DNA of 40,962 nucleotides from a virus: positions 1 to 40,962 of IMG/VR virus record IMGVR_UViG_3300022827_000018; one strand, written 5' to 3'. Below the pieces are notes generated by a model, which was not told the DNA's origin, ran no database searches, and was given only the letters and a program-made list of their open reading frames with translations. Below, in pieces: positions 24,601-33,420 of this stretch. The position numbers and the translations under genes are program-made. Position 1 is the stretch's first letter; each line of letters begins with the position of its first letter.

Positions 24601-26874
24601 TACAATGTCAACTGAAGAAGACGCAGTTCCACTGAAGTTCTCTCCAGTGTTATTTTTAGTCGGTCTAAAGTCAATTGCATCACGCAATTGGATCAACCCT
24701 TTTGATGAGTTAAACGAAGGGATATTTTCGTATGCAGTATTTGTGTACGAATCAACTGAGAAGTAATCTCCGCTGCTGTGTTGATAATAATCAAGAACAA
24801 TTTCTAGATCACCAGATGGAGCAATAGAACCAGACTTTAGGCGGATTCTGCCAATATCGTAAAAGTTATCACGTTGGCCGTTCTCAACTTCATACCTATC
24901 AGTTATGTCAAGGTAACTATCCCCTAGTGGGATAGAATTATCCTTAATACTCTTTACAGCAAATACATCAGTGACACTAAGGCTATCATATCCGCCAGGA
25001 GTTGTATTTGGACTAGTTACATTAATCTCATGGTTACTCACTAAGTTCTTAGTTTTTCTCGTAAGATTCTTTTCAATTGGATACTGAATGTTCACGTTAC
25101 CAGTAGTGATAACACCAGAGTCGAAAGTCACGGTTGCAGTAGAAACGCCAGTTGAGTTGTTGTAATCTAAAGAAACATTTGTGATAGGAGCTTTAACACC
25201 AGTAGTTGTGATTGTAGCCAACCAATCTGCCGAGCTGTTTGGTAAATGTACACCATCAGTCGCAGTTATACTTGCAGTGCTAGAGCTAACTGCTACGTTA
25301 TATGTACTGCGTTTTGAAGTGTATATAGTATCGTTCTGGCCGCCAGCCAACAAACTTTGTACAGTATTGAATGGTAGTTGATAAACCAAAGAGTTTTTAT
25401 CAGTTTCGTACAACTTAGCACCGAATACTGTATCAAAAGTTGCTTGGAACTGTGCGCCACCAGTAATAGTTTGAGCAATTTCCGCAACATCGTCAAAATT
25501 CTTATTCGGGTTCATATCAACGTCAAATAAATATAATTTGTACATTGTACCAGAACTAAATTCAAATGACCTTGCACGAGCTGTACCGATAACAGAATCA
25601 CCAGAATCTAATAAATTCAGTGTTTTAAATGTATCTACATCAGGAAGCGACTGTACTAGGTTTACATATACATAGTTTCCTAGGTTTGCTACGATAGATG
25701 CATTATTAAAGAATGCTGTCTCTCTAGACTTTAATAGGTCAATGTATTTTACATCTTCCAGTTCAATACGATATCCGTTAACATATGCAACTGACTTTTC
25801 CAAGCCAATTGCTAGTCTATTCTGACCATATGCAATGACTTGATTATCAGTTTCAGAAATCAAATTATACATGTCACGCAACTGAAGAATTGTGAGTAGC
25901 CCGTTGTTAGAACCATCATTGTACAATTCACGCATGTTCAATAGGAAAGGACGAAGTGCGTAGTTACCAGACTCTTCGTATGTTCTTTGTGCAAGGGTAT
26001 TGCCTAATTCAGAGTATACCGTCCTGGCTCTTTCTTTAACAGCACCTGATTGAATTAACATCAACTGAATAAAGTTATTATCACGAACTTCATCAAAGTT
26101 AAATGGTTGTGTCTTTAATACTAATTCAATTTGATATCTGTGTGCACCCGGCGCTGCTTCGTTAGGACTGCCCAGCGCATTGTCACCTAAAGATGCATCT
26201 TCAGCAATGGTTACAACTCGCTCGAAAATTTCGTAAACAATACGAGTACTCGGGGTTGACGAGTACTTAGATAACACCAAAGTGTCTGAAGGAGTATATA
26301 CAAAATTTCCGTTTACGAAGAATACCGCTGTATCGATAGAAAACAGAGTTCCCTTGCCAACCGGAGTCTCAGCACTAGTTTTAATTTTACCTTTGCGTTG
26401 AACACTTGCGTTGGAAACAATTTCTTCTAAAGCAGAAAATGTCTTAGTTACTTTGTCAGTACCAGAGTTTATGTACTTGAGGTATAGAGTTACCGAATCA
26501 CTATCCTCGGAAGGTATTGTATAGATAACCTTGGCTTTAATTCCAGTGGTAGAACCAGTTATCTCCGTGTCCAAGAACTCTTCATAGTAGTTGTCCGTGA
26601 TTAGAGTTGCACCGCCTGATGCAGGAATAAACGAAGACTCTAACTTGATGTAGTCAGTATCTGTCTCTATTGACATATTACCACCCAAGACAGGAGAACC
26701 TTCTTGGAATGTATGTCTGCCATGGCGGTCAATCTGTGCCTGTAGAGCAGTTTGCATCTGAGTGAGTTCTCGCGCCTGGACAGAATGTCCAGGCCTAAAG
26801 AGGATTCTTACATAATTTTTACTCTCGTCAAAATCATCATAGTATGGTGGATTATTGTAAAACTTTAATGACAT
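21613..26874 (-). CDS. Very large baseplate/virion structural protein (DUF4815-type)
   Basis: A 1753-aa protein. The N-terminus (NPPYYDDFDESKNYVRILF, RPGHSVQARELTQMQTALQA) matches the DUF4815-type start I know from large structural proteins of marine T4-like phages. Later parts are beta-rich, with a short low-complexity Ser/Thr stretch (STRGITTSVTTTSTTQTNQS) near residue 1020. It follows gp8, where T4 has gp9 and gp10, so it may replace the T4 wedge pin and fibre-attachment proteins; that functional link is inference. No signal peptide or membrane segment is evident. It lies 12 bases downstream of the gp8 gene. Confidence 0.85.
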   Translation of the reverse strand: MSLKFYNNPPYYDDFDESKNYVRILFRPGHSVQARELTQMQTALQAQIDRHGRHTFQEGSPVLGGNMSIETDTDYIKLESSFIPASGGATLITDNYYEEFLDTEITGSTTGIKAKVIYTIPSEDSDSVTLYLKYINSGTDKVTKTFSALEEIVSNASVQRKGKIKTSAETPVGKGTLFSIDTAVFFVNGNFVYTPSDTLVLSKYSSTPSTRIVYEIFERVVTIAEDASLGDNALGSPNEAAPGAHRYQIELVLKTQPFNFDEVRDNNFIQLMLIQSGAVKERARTVYSELGNTLAQRTYEESGNYALRPFLLNMRELYNDGSNNGLLTILQLRDMYNLISETDNQVIAYGQNRLAIGLEKSVAYVNGYRIELEDVKYIDLLKSRETAFFNNASIVANLGNYVYVNLVQSLPDVDTFKTLNLLDSGDSVIGTARARSFEFSSGTMYKLYLFDVDMNPNKNFDDVAEIAQTITGGAQFQATFDTVFGAKLYETDKNSLVYQLPFNTVQSLLAGGQNDTIYTSKRSTYNVAVSSSTASITATDGVHLPNSSADWLATITTTGVKAPITNVSLDYNNSTGVSTATVTFDSGVITTGNVNIQYPIEKNLTRKTKNLVSNHEINVTSPNTTPGGYDSLSVTDVFAVKSIKDNSIPLGDSYLDITDRYEVENGQRDNFYDIGRIRLKSGSIAPSGDLEIVLDYYQHSSGDYFSVDSYTNTAYENIPSFNSSKGLIQLRDAIDFRPTKNNTGENFSGTASSSVDIVKPGSLIKSDITYYLNRSDKVYVDKYGKFGISEGVPALNPESAREVQDSMILYELFVGAYTFGVDSILPKMIDNKRYTMRDIGKIERRVKNLEYYTSLSLLEKETADYQVSSGSFKNGFIVDSFYGHNVGNPSHPDYSVSIDKSTGTLRPQFTETEVRLKLDSINTTGMRLTGPLLTLDYDEVSYISQPYASYSEFVNPYNIFSWDGEITLSPESDNWKDTDSRPEVVIDQEGIYDSFKDLADATGVAGTVWNEWQVNWSGVTASNTTSSTRGITTSVTTTSTTQTNQSRTGLRTEVVPDTVTTSLGDRVVEVNFIPFIRSRIVSFKAERMKPDTKIYAYFDGKDITNYATTTDEFFTFNDFVEANPQYTSGHTFNGFYTWPGDVATKTDLETDSTGSITGFFIIPNNESIRFKTGQRVFRLTDSADNIVSNTTTTAEAIYEASGLLESKENVILSTRVPRIERSNLNDARVLTSTTSRTSTSVRVTWRDPLAQTIMVDEPGGIFATSIDLFFSHFDENIPVTVHLVPTEVGLPTSRIIPFSRVTRTLTSDDVSEDASVATRFTFEAPVHLQQGVEYAIVIISMSDKPRAWVGEMGGFDVTNPTYRISKQPYMGVFFKSQNASTWTPEQEKDLKFNLNRADFETSGEVYMENTDLQSTKLGNDSLLTTSGSNTVRITHKNHGLFVNSKVVVSGVQPTATTFMNGIPLNELNKEHTITRVEKEYYEVETVTGATSTGRAGGNSIFATGNRLMNLAQFSVQELVIPGTNIDWFAKVTTGKSFAGSELPYSVSNYFPIISNQNTLFNRLQCVPSTVNQVGGVPGFKARGVVNTNKSTLSPVIDLDRVSVFAVANLIDNPSDTVVEGFNFVDNFVEETSATGGSAQSKYVTRRVSLAEDANQIKVILSTNRPSNTDIELYYKVQSASDANFDGLPWIAQQPDTVIEFSEDPNYYEEVEFTIDSELGGVEFNSMAFKIVLKSSNSSFVPTCKDFRAIAIYG

Positions 26875-26886
26875 ATTAGTCCCTCT

Positions 26887-28245
26887 TTAGAATTCGATAA
26901 TTATTTTAACATCTTCGATTTGAGATGCAGATCTATTGATAGGTTCTCTATTCTCTAGGAATAATACCTCCCCACTTTGTGGAGTGTATTCTGGTCCAAC
27001 GATACCATTAGATCCCAATATAGTTCCCGAGCCAGAATTTGAACCAGTTATATTTTCGCCCGGCTGAAATGTTCCATATCCTGTTTTATTGTTCTGGTGG
27101 AATTTGATAATTAGTTCACCTGCATCAAAACTATCAACATATCCAATCGCATCTGAAGTAGTACCTGTTATATAGTCACCCACAACAAATCCTGTTCCTG
27201 CAGATAAGTGTAACTCGTACAATGCGCTAAATGTAGTCGCAGTGTTTATATCACCAGCGACGTTTAATGGATTCTTGATCAAACCAATTTGCCTAAACTC
27301 ATTGTTTACGATGAAGTCACCTGATCCATCTTCGTACTCTAGTCGAACATTAATTCCAATAAAGTATCCTCCAAGCTCGGCAACTGGATCTGCGCCGTGA
27401 CCTTTGCCAGGAGACATGATAGGATATGCAGCAGCACCAGTTCCACCACCATTGGAAAATACTATTTTTGCGATCGTGTATGCAGAACCAGAGTTTGTAA
27501 TCGTGATACCAGTAACTCCACCACCTGTAATAGTTGCAGTTGCAGTTGCGCCATATCCATCACCAACAATGGTAACTGTAGGTGCAACGGTATAACCAGA
27601 ACCTCCTGTCTGAACCTTAGCATTATATATCTTACCTCCAATAGTTGCAATTGCAGACTCTTGGTTTAAGTATTGTGCTCTGTCAGATTCAGAAAGATCA
27701 TCTACATCACCAGAAGCTGGTAACAGAACTGTCTTGACTGGGGAGTAGAAATTTGTTAGAAACTTTTCAGAATCGGTAACTCCAAGCGTGAACATATACT
27801 TCCAAGTGTATCCATCACCAACCACTGTAGGAGTAATTTCAGTTAATGTTGGTTTAACAGTTGAAGCACCAGGGCCAACTTTAATACACTTGAATACTTT
27901 ACGCTCATCAGTGATAACATAAAATGCCTTAGTAAAAATATCTGGGTCTTGGTCATCCCATGCGACATAAGAATTACCTGAGGTCCAATCAAACCGTGGC
28001 ATTACATGACTTATGTTCGAAGAATTGATAATCTTCGCAGCGGCCATGTTCTTGTAAGTTTCTACAACATCTTTTCGATTATCTAATGGTGTAGGAGGAT
28101 ATGTATCCTGTAATTCTGATATAGAAGAAGACCACGGATCAGATTTACCAATGAATACATATACACTATTATCAGTGTCTGATATATCTTGTCTAAAATT
28201 TTCAGCGTTTGTTACGCGAAAACGATTTGTTACGATTGCTGCCAT
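26887..28245 (-). CDS. 8: Baseplate wedge protein gp8
   Basis: A 452-aa protein that follows T4 gp8 (334 aa) at several points: AIVTNRFRVTNAENFRQD with YVFIGKSDPWSS near the N-terminus, DGYTWKYMFTL (T4 GYVWEYLFEI), FRQIGLIKNPLN (T4 FRQISIITNPL), and a C-terminus VLFLENREPINRSASQIED (T4 YMENRPPIIMAMDQTEE). It is longer because of a Gly-rich insertion of TVAPTVTIVGDGYGATATAT type around residues 215-280, resembling fibre-like beta repeats. gp8 forms part of each baseplate wedge with gp6, gp7 and gp10. Gene order 25-6-(7)-8 is as in T4. Confidence 0.9.
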   Translation of the reverse strand: MAAIVTNRFRVTNAENFRQDISDTDNSVYVFIGKSDPWSSSISELQDTYPPTPLDNRKDVVETYKNMAAAKIINSSNISHVMPRFDWTSGNSYVAWDDQDPDIFTKAFYVITDERKVFKCIKVGPGASTVKPTLTEITPTVVGDGYTWKYMFTLGVTDSEKFLTNFYSPVKTVLLPASGDVDDLSESDRAQYLNQESAIATIGGKIYNAKVQTGGSGYTVAPTVTIVGDGYGATATATITGGGVTGITITNSGSAYTIAKIVFSNGGGTGAAAYPIMSPGKGHGADPVAELGGYFIGINVRLEYEDGSGDFIVNNEFRQIGLIKNPLNVAGDINTATTFSALYELHLSAGTGFVVGDYITGTTSDAIGYVDSFDAGELIIKFHQNNKTGYGTFQPGENITGSNSGSGTILGSNGIVGPEYTPQSGEVLFLENREPINRSASQIEDVKIIIEF

Positions 28246-28258
28246 TTAATAATACCTC

Positions 28259-29191
28259 TTATGTGGACGCTGGTGGCTGAATAGAACTTGTAGTATTCGA
28301 CCTATTTATTGAATTATTTATACCGTCTTGAATGGTTATATTCTCGAACGCATATATTGGTGTCTCATCAAAGAACTTCAGGAATACTGAATATTCTTTT
28401 CTCTTACGCGCTTCTAGTTGCTCGGTGTAGTTAATATGTAGGAGTATCGTAATTAGAGACTCCATAATTTCTACTGGAACAGAATCTGCTATCATAGAAA
28501 CTATCAAAGGTATGTCTTCGGCAGAGATTAATCCAGGTTGATTCGCTGGCATCTTTGATTGCTGATCTATTGCAAGCAACAATAGGAAAATTTCGCCGAA
28601 GAAAATAAATCCGCTTGGGTGTTGCAATTTATTAAAAGCATCTCGCCATACATCAACGTTGTTACCTGTTCTAATAACATAAGAGAACTTTTGATAGAAA
28701 TATGAATCCTGTAGTTTCTTTCTATCTGATAAGAACCCATCATTATCAATGTATCTACCTTCTAGTGCGCTCCAATTACCTGAAGAAGGGATAAGCATAT
28801 CATCTTTTGGATAATATATCTCAACTTCATCTTCTAATAAAATATTAAAAAATGTCTCGATTGATTCTGTAGAACCTCTAATATTATAGTACTTAACTAG
28901 GTTCTTATATAATTTGACCTTATCTGACTGTAGGTTTCTTGGTATAGTAGCAGCAATCTGACGCTGAATATTATCCAAATAATGCTCAGAAGTGTCGATA
29001 TCACGCTCTTCAGAAATATTATTTATTTCATACGATGGGTTAAACCCCTTGTTCATGAACTTATAGTAATCTTCAAGTAGTCCAATGAGTTTTGATGAAT
29101 TCTCTCGCAAGTCCTCAGGAAGTAAGGATTCTACTCTAATAGACTCCTTAGTTTTTCTTTTAGAGCTCGCAGTCGCTTCTATAGATGCCAT
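28259..29191 (-). CDS. Baseplate protein at the gp7 position
   Basis: A 310-aa protein lying between gp6 and gp8, where T4 has gp7 (1032 aa), so it is much shorter than T4 gp7. Features: a basic N-terminus (ASSKRKTKESIRVES), a helical region LLEDYYKFMNKGFN, and YKNLVKYYNIRGSTESIETFF, wording I associate with conserved baseplate proteins of marine T4-like phages. It starts 5 bases after gp6 stops and ends 13 bases before gp8 starts. It likely links wedge parts as gp7 does, but homology to T4 gp7 cannot be shown by eye. Confidence 0.75.
   Translation of the reverse strand: MASIEATASSKRKTKESIRVESLLPEDLRENSSKLIGLLEDYYKFMNKGFNPSYEINNISEERDIDTSEHYLDNIQRQIAATIPRNLQSDKVKLYKNLVKYYNIRGSTESIETFFNILLEDEVEIYYPKDDMLIPSSGNWSALEGRYIDNDGFLSDRKKLQDSYFYQKFSYVIRTGNNVDVWRDAFNKLQHPSGFIFFGEIFLLLLAIDQQSKMPANQPGLISAEDIPLIVSMIADSVPVEIMESLITILLHINYTEQLEARKRKEYSVFLKFFDETPIYAFENITIQDGINNSINRSNTTSSIQPPAST
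28315..28322 (-). promoter_or_regulatory. Possible late promoter box before gp8
   Basis: TATAAATA on the minus strand near the 3' end of the gp7-position gene, about 70 bases before the gp8 ATG. It may boost gp8 and the following genes late in infection; it sits in coding sequence, so support is moderate. Confidence 0.45.
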
Positions 29192-29196
29192 AATAA

Positions 29197-31041
29197 TTAC
29201 TTGTGTCTCGAAGTTGTGGTATAGTTAACCGTACCAGATGATCCAGAAACTGCAATAGTATCAATCTCACCAGAGAAGAAACTATCCACCATAGAAATAG
29301 ACAACAATTGGTTTCTCTTAGGAGCTAGGTCATTCGAGTTAGGAATGAGAGTTAACTTAATTTGATCAGTTGTATCAGGCTTAAAATTATTAATCACAAC
29401 TCTACCTGTAGTAGTATATATCATACCTGCATCTGCAATTACGATTGTGCGTTTACCGTCAACGAGTTTGTACATGATCATTTGTCTATTGTTAGATTCT
29501 GAAATAGCAACATCTGAGAAGTAATGGTATATACCATTGATTAAGAACCCATTAGACTCCATAACTGGTTCGTTAGATGTTGTAGTGTATATTGGAGAAG
29601 CAAATGAAAGATCGTAAAAGTTCATCGCAGTGTTTGAAGGTGTAATAACCTTAAACATATAGACACGGGCATATGAGTTTAGAATAGATGGGTCTGCAGA
29701 GTCAATATTTCTTAGAAGTTTAGAATATCTAAAAACCCCATCAAACCTCTTTAATTCATTGTCATTATAAGCTTCGACAATGTTTGCGATTAAAGAACTT
29801 AGTTCAGCGAGTTTTCTATCCGTTAAGTTGGGGTTGTACTTAAAGAAAGTTTCTAACTTGATATAAGTGTACTCTGGATCAACCATAACTGGAGTTATAG
29901 AAATAACATTTTTACCAGATAAGATATTGTCTACAATGAAGTCTTTCTCAACTGCATTAAGTACTTCTCCAGTCTTGGGTTTAATTGCGATGTACACCTT
30001 ACCGTAGTCTGGGGGACTAGCATCTTCTCCGCCCCACACTGAGATGGCATCAATATCACCATATTCTCTTTGAATAATTGATTTATAGTCGTCAGCAGTT
30101 ACTGCCCGATTTTGTGTGATATATGTCAGTGGAGAGTTAAACCTAATAGACTCAATTGATTCTCTGGCGCTGCCTCCCGCTGATGCAGAAATAGTTTCTA
30201 GTTCAATGTCACTATTACCACCAATTTCAGAAACGATGTTAAAGTTTCTTGCTCCATTTGATGCTTCGCCAGAAGTATATACGTACTGAACTTCTACAAT
30301 ATTATTTGAACTCGGTTTGCTACCGATGATCCCGTCACCAAAATAAATTTCATACTTGGCTGCAGAATTTTCTTGAATAAAGTATACATTGGAATTAGAA
30401 CCTATATTTACTAGAGATGAAAATTTTGTGTATATTTGATATGCAGTAGAGTTATCATTTGCTTTGATCCTAACACGCATTGTCGAAGTGTCTACATCTT
30501 CGTCAGTAATCTCAAACTTCTGAGCTTCGTCATATTCGTCAATTCGGTATGTTATAGTTTTTAATATACCCTGTTTGATAGCGACATTTTCAAACCTGTA
30601 CGTATTTGTAGAAACTTTGTAATACGATGTTTGTGAATCTACAACTACAAACGGAAATTCTTCACCATCAATCACACTGATAAATTTAGTACCACGCTCT
30701 AGCGTAATAGAAGAGGGAGGGGGTGTTCCTACTGGGTTATCAACGGTAATGTTCAACCTAGCAGTAGAAGCAGTAGTTGACCTAGGAACATATCCCAACA
30801 ACTTACCATGTGATACTACATTACCACGGATCTGAGCAGAATCTAAAAACGCTTCGTTCAACGCAAAGTGCGCAGTCATCGCGTTATAATGTGTATTATA
30901 TGCAAGGATGTCTAACAGTATAGATAATCCAGAACCTTCAAAATCATAGTCGTTATATTTCGACTGAGCCCTTAGATAATCTTTTAAGTTAGATTTTATT
31001 AAGTCAAAATCTAATTCTGTTACATTTAAGTTGACTGCCAT
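29197..31041 (-). CDS. 6: Baseplate wedge protein gp6
   Basis: A 614-aa protein (T4 gp6 is 660 aa) with the gp6/J-family N-terminus: YLRAQSKYNDYDFEGSGLSI, then LDILAYNTHYNAMTAHFALN and EAFLDSAQIRGNVVSHGKLL. The middle RESIESIRFNSPLTYITQNR and AVTADDYKSIIQREYGDIDA are the J-family motif shared by baseplate proteins of contractile tails. gp6 forms the wedge dimers that knit the baseplate together. It begins one base after gp25 stops, and the pair 25-6 matches T4 and other contractile machines. Confidence 0.95.
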   Translation of the reverse strand: MAVNLNVTELDFDLIKSNLKDYLRAQSKYNDYDFEGSGLSILLDILAYNTHYNAMTAHFALNEAFLDSAQIRGNVVSHGKLLGYVPRSTTASTARLNITVDNPVGTPPPSSITLERGTKFISVIDGEEFPFVVVDSQTSYYKVSTNTYRFENVAIKQGILKTITYRIDEYDEAQKFEITDEDVDTSTMRVRIKANDNSTAYQIYTKFSSLVNIGSNSNVYFIQENSAAKYEIYFGDGIIGSKPSSNNIVEVQYVYTSGEASNGARNFNIVSEIGGNSDIELETISASAGGSARESIESIRFNSPLTYITQNRAVTADDYKSIIQREYGDIDAISVWGGEDASPPDYGKVYIAIKPKTGEVLNAVEKDFIVDNILSGKNVISITPVMVDPEYTYIKLETFFKYNPNLTDRKLAELSSLIANIVEAYNDNELKRFDGVFRYSKLLRNIDSADPSILNSYARVYMFKVITPSNTAMNFYDLSFASPIYTTTSNEPVMESNGFLINGIYHYFSDVAISESNNRQMIMYKLVDGKRTIVIADAGMIYTTTGRVVINNFKPDTTDQIKLTLIPNSNDLAPKRNQLLSISMVDSFFSGEIDTIAVSGSSGTVNYTTTSRHK

Positions 31042-31042
31042 G

Positions 31043-31486
31043 TTATCTGGTTCTCTCTAAAAATATTTGAATATCGGATTCTGTATTAACTGATATAACA
31101 TTAAACGCAATTGTTATATTATATCCGTTGTTGTTTGAATCGTCTTGCACTATAACATTAACTTCACTTACTCTAGGTTCGTAAGTATCTATAACTTCTA
31201 TTATATAAGTTCTGATAAGGTACATTGTGTGCGAATCAGAGTTTTCAAATAACAATTGCTTTAGACCAGAACTTAACTCTGGGTTAAATAGTCGTTCATA
31301 TCTATTCGTCATAACTAGGTTCTTAACCGAATTACGAACAGCATCAACGTCTGTTAAAGGAATGATATCCTTTTTATTAGGGTGTGGTATCAAAGATAAG
31401 TCTAAGTCTGCGTATTGTTTACCTCTAGAAACAATTGCTGATCTCTGTCCTGATACGTTAAAGTCTGATAGTATTTCTGTGCTCAT
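31043..31486 (-). CDS. 25: Baseplate wedge protein gp25
   Basis: A 147-aa protein (T4 gp25 is 132 aa) with the gp25/W family core: DLSLIPHPNKKDIIPLTDVD, VRNSVKNLVMTNRYERLFNP and ELSSGLKQLLFE, then a C-terminal beta region typical of the family. gp25 contacts the hub and sheath and is the most conserved wedge protein of contractile injection systems. A TATAAATA box ends only 5 bases before the ATG, so either the mRNA from it is nearly leaderless or transcripts from upstream are used. Confidence 0.93.
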   Translation of the reverse strand: MSTEILSDFNVSGQRSAIVSRGKQYADLDLSLIPHPNKKDIIPLTDVDAVRNSVKNLVMTNRYERLFNPELSSGLKQLLFENSDSHTMYLIRTYIIEVIDTYEPRVSEVNVIVQDDSNNNGYNITIAFNVISVNTESDIQIFLERTR

Positions 31487-31491
31487 ACTAT

Positions 31492-31499
31492 TATTTATA
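31492..31499 (-). promoter_or_regulatory. Late promoter box directly in front of gp25
   Basis: TATAAATA on the minus strand in the 83-base gap between the PAAR and gp25 genes. Its distance to the gp25 ATG (5 bases) leaves almost no leader, so its use for gp25 itself is uncertain. The rest of the gap shows no terminator. Confidence 0.45.
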
Positions 31500-31569
31500 T
31501 GTTATATTGTAGCTACTACCCTGCTGGACCAATGAATATTATACACTATTTTTGGAATATTGGCAAGGT

Positions 31570-31866
31570 TTAATTTGCAAACACATTAGGAGACCCAGCA
31601 GTGATAGCACCTCCGTCGGTGGAGTCACCAACTCTTGCAGTAGGAATACCATTGGTAAAGACATTAGGAGACCCCACGTTGATTACAGCGCCGTGGGGTA
31701 CGCATACACTACCCGCAAGGATCGTATGCGGCGCTGTAGGGTCTCCTTGACGCTCTACTCCGATCCCATTAGCAAACACATTCCCCGAACCACCTATCAC
31801 CGTAGTGGTGGCATCACATCCATGTCCTGTTGTGGTAGGATCACCTATTCTTGCTACTGCTGGCAT
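31570..31866 (-). CDS. 5.4: PAAR-repeat spike tip protein (gp5.4-like)
   Basis: A 98-aa PAAR protein: MPAVARIGDPTTTGHGCDAT with later GVERQGDPTAPH and IPTARVGDSTDGG repeats, each followed by NVFxNG turns. Its His and Cys residues would bind the single metal ion that sharpens the spike apex. It sits between the gp5-like hub and gp25, where T4 carries gp5.4. It caps the central spike that pierces the outer membrane. Confidence 0.93.
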   Translation of the reverse strand: MPAVARIGDPTTTGHGCDATTTVIGGSGNVFANGIGVERQGDPTAPHTILAGSVCVPHGAVINVGSPNVFTNGIPTARVGDSTDGGAITAGSPNVFAN

Positions 31867-31878
31867 TGTATTATATAG

Positions 31879-33414
31879 TTATGCATAATATAATGTAATT
31901 CCAGGTTTGTATTTAGGAGATACCTTTGGATAATATGTTAAAGAACGATTGCGTTGAGAAGTATTCTGAATTACGCGATTTCTATCGTAACTTAAATGTA
32001 ACCAGATAGAGTTACCATGTTCAAATATAAGCTGATCAAATGTGACATTTGATTTAATCCATTGCGCACGAGCAAGATATTCTTTATTACTAATACCTGC
32101 CCATTGTATGTCAACTGCCATACCGCGTTCATGTTGACTAGTTCCGCCTGTGGATGTTCTGAATCCAGAATTAATTCTAAACCCTGGATACTTTGCATTA
32201 ACTTTTTCTAACACATTCTCGGATAATGCTTTCATGTTACACACAATGTCTACTACAGATAATCCGTGTTGAGCAACTACTTTGTGTTTAAATAGAGCAT
32301 TTGTAGAAATTGCACTGACGGTAAAGTTAGAAGATAACTTGAAATTATCTAATGCATCTCCACTAATATCATCAGGGACACCTTCACAAGAAGTAATTTC
32401 AACTGGTTTGTTTATAACTTCTGGAGTTGTGTCTCTTATTATCGTTAGTGGTTGTGGAATATCTTTAGAAACCAGCCTTTCAGCTACAGTTTCTTCGAAG
32501 TCATCATCGAATGCCGCGTTAGAACCGGCAAGAGCTAATATTAATCGTTGTGCTTCTGGAGAGAATGGGTTTGCTGCGTCGGTATTCATATTAATAGTAG
32601 AAGCAGATTCCGAGTAACCACCTGCTGCGTCAAATGATATATTACCACCACATTTGAATGACATATTCCCCGCTGAAAATATATCTAGTTCACCGCGCAC
32701 ATACCAATCAACATCAGAGTCTACAATTAAATTGACTTTACCCTGTACATGACACTGGTCATCTGCAAGAATAACATCATACTTATTAAGTTGTCGATGG
32801 ACTACATCACCATTAGGGTGCATCTCTGTAAATGACCCAGACTTGTGTACGACACGAATTCGTTCCGCGCCTGGAGTATCATCCAATTCTATCTTATGAC
32901 CAGACTCGGTTTCAATAACCTTGTTCATAGGATACTGTGCTGCGTATGGAGAAGCAGGCTCTCCGATAGAAACATCTGCGGTATATGCCACCGTATTCTG
33001 TCCACGAGCGAGTTTATTCACATCAGGTTCGTTTGCATACTTTGGAAACACCCCATTTGGGTCGGTAAATCCCCGACTGCTAGGGTTCTTCTGTACTGGG
33101 TATCCTAATATAGACCCTAGTATGATAGGGTCTTGTGCTGATGGGCCGTCACGGAAGAAACCAACAACCCATGACCCCTCAACTAACCCGTGTGGTGATG
33201 AACCAATACCAGAAACTCCAGAAGAAGTATTCGGCATCAATACCGTCGCCCATGGAAGTGATTCTGTAGGGATCAAACCCTTTGAGTCTGTGTGAAAACC
33301 AAAGCAACGGACTCTCGCCCTACCCATCTGTTCTGGGTCTTTTCTGTCCTCGATTACTCCGGTGAACCAAGTAAATTGTCCACCGATATATTGGTCTGCT
33401 GAAAATGATGACAT
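31879..33414 (-). CDS. 5: Baseplate hub spike gp5 with C-terminal M15-type peptidase
   Basis: A 511-aa central spike protein. Residues 1-110 form the gp5 OB domain (QFTWFTGVIEDRKDPEQMGR, ARVRCFGFHTDSKGLIPTES). Residues about 170-270 have the VgrG-like beta-helix pattern (VIETESGHKIELDDTPGAER, IDVILADDQ.HVQGK, NISFDAAGG). T4 gp5 carries a lysozyme between OB and helix; here that is absent, and the C-terminus instead has a metallopeptidase-like domain: SGFRTSTGGTSQHERGMAVDIQW with H428 and D435, E465 in FDQLIFEHG, and H473 in WLHLSY. This fits the zinc site of M15 peptidases (peptidoglycan stem cleavage). It precedes the PAAR gene by 12 bases. Confidence 0.9.
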   Translation of the reverse strand: MSSFSADQYIGGQFTWFTGVIEDRKDPEQMGRARVRCFGFHTDSKGLIPTESLPWATVLMPNTSSGVSGIGSSPHGLVEGSWVVGFFRDGPSAQDPIILGSILGYPVQKNPSSRGFTDPNGVFPKYANEPDVNKLARGQNTVAYTADVSIGEPASPYAAQYPMNKVIETESGHKIELDDTPGAERIRVVHKSGSFTEMHPNGDVVHRQLNKYDVILADDQCHVQGKVNLIVDSDVDWYVRGELDIFSAGNMSFKCGGNISFDAAGGYSESASTINMNTDAANPFSPEAQRLILALAGSNAAFDDDFEETVAERLVSKDIPQPLTIIRDTTPEVINKPVEITSCEGVPDDISGDALDNFKLSSNFTVSAISTNALFKHKVVAQHGLSVVDIVCNMKALSENVLEKVNAKYPGFRINSGFRTSTGGTSQHERGMAVDIQWAGISNKEYLARAQWIKSNVTFDQLIFEHGNSIWLHLSYDRNRVIQNTSQRNRSLTYYPKVSPKYKPGITLYYA

Positions 33415-33420
33415 ACTGTA

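Noticed and set aside
32845-33295. Plus-strand frames opposite the gp5 gene
   Set aside because: They are fully antisense to a recognised gene, without start signals or recognisable protein features.
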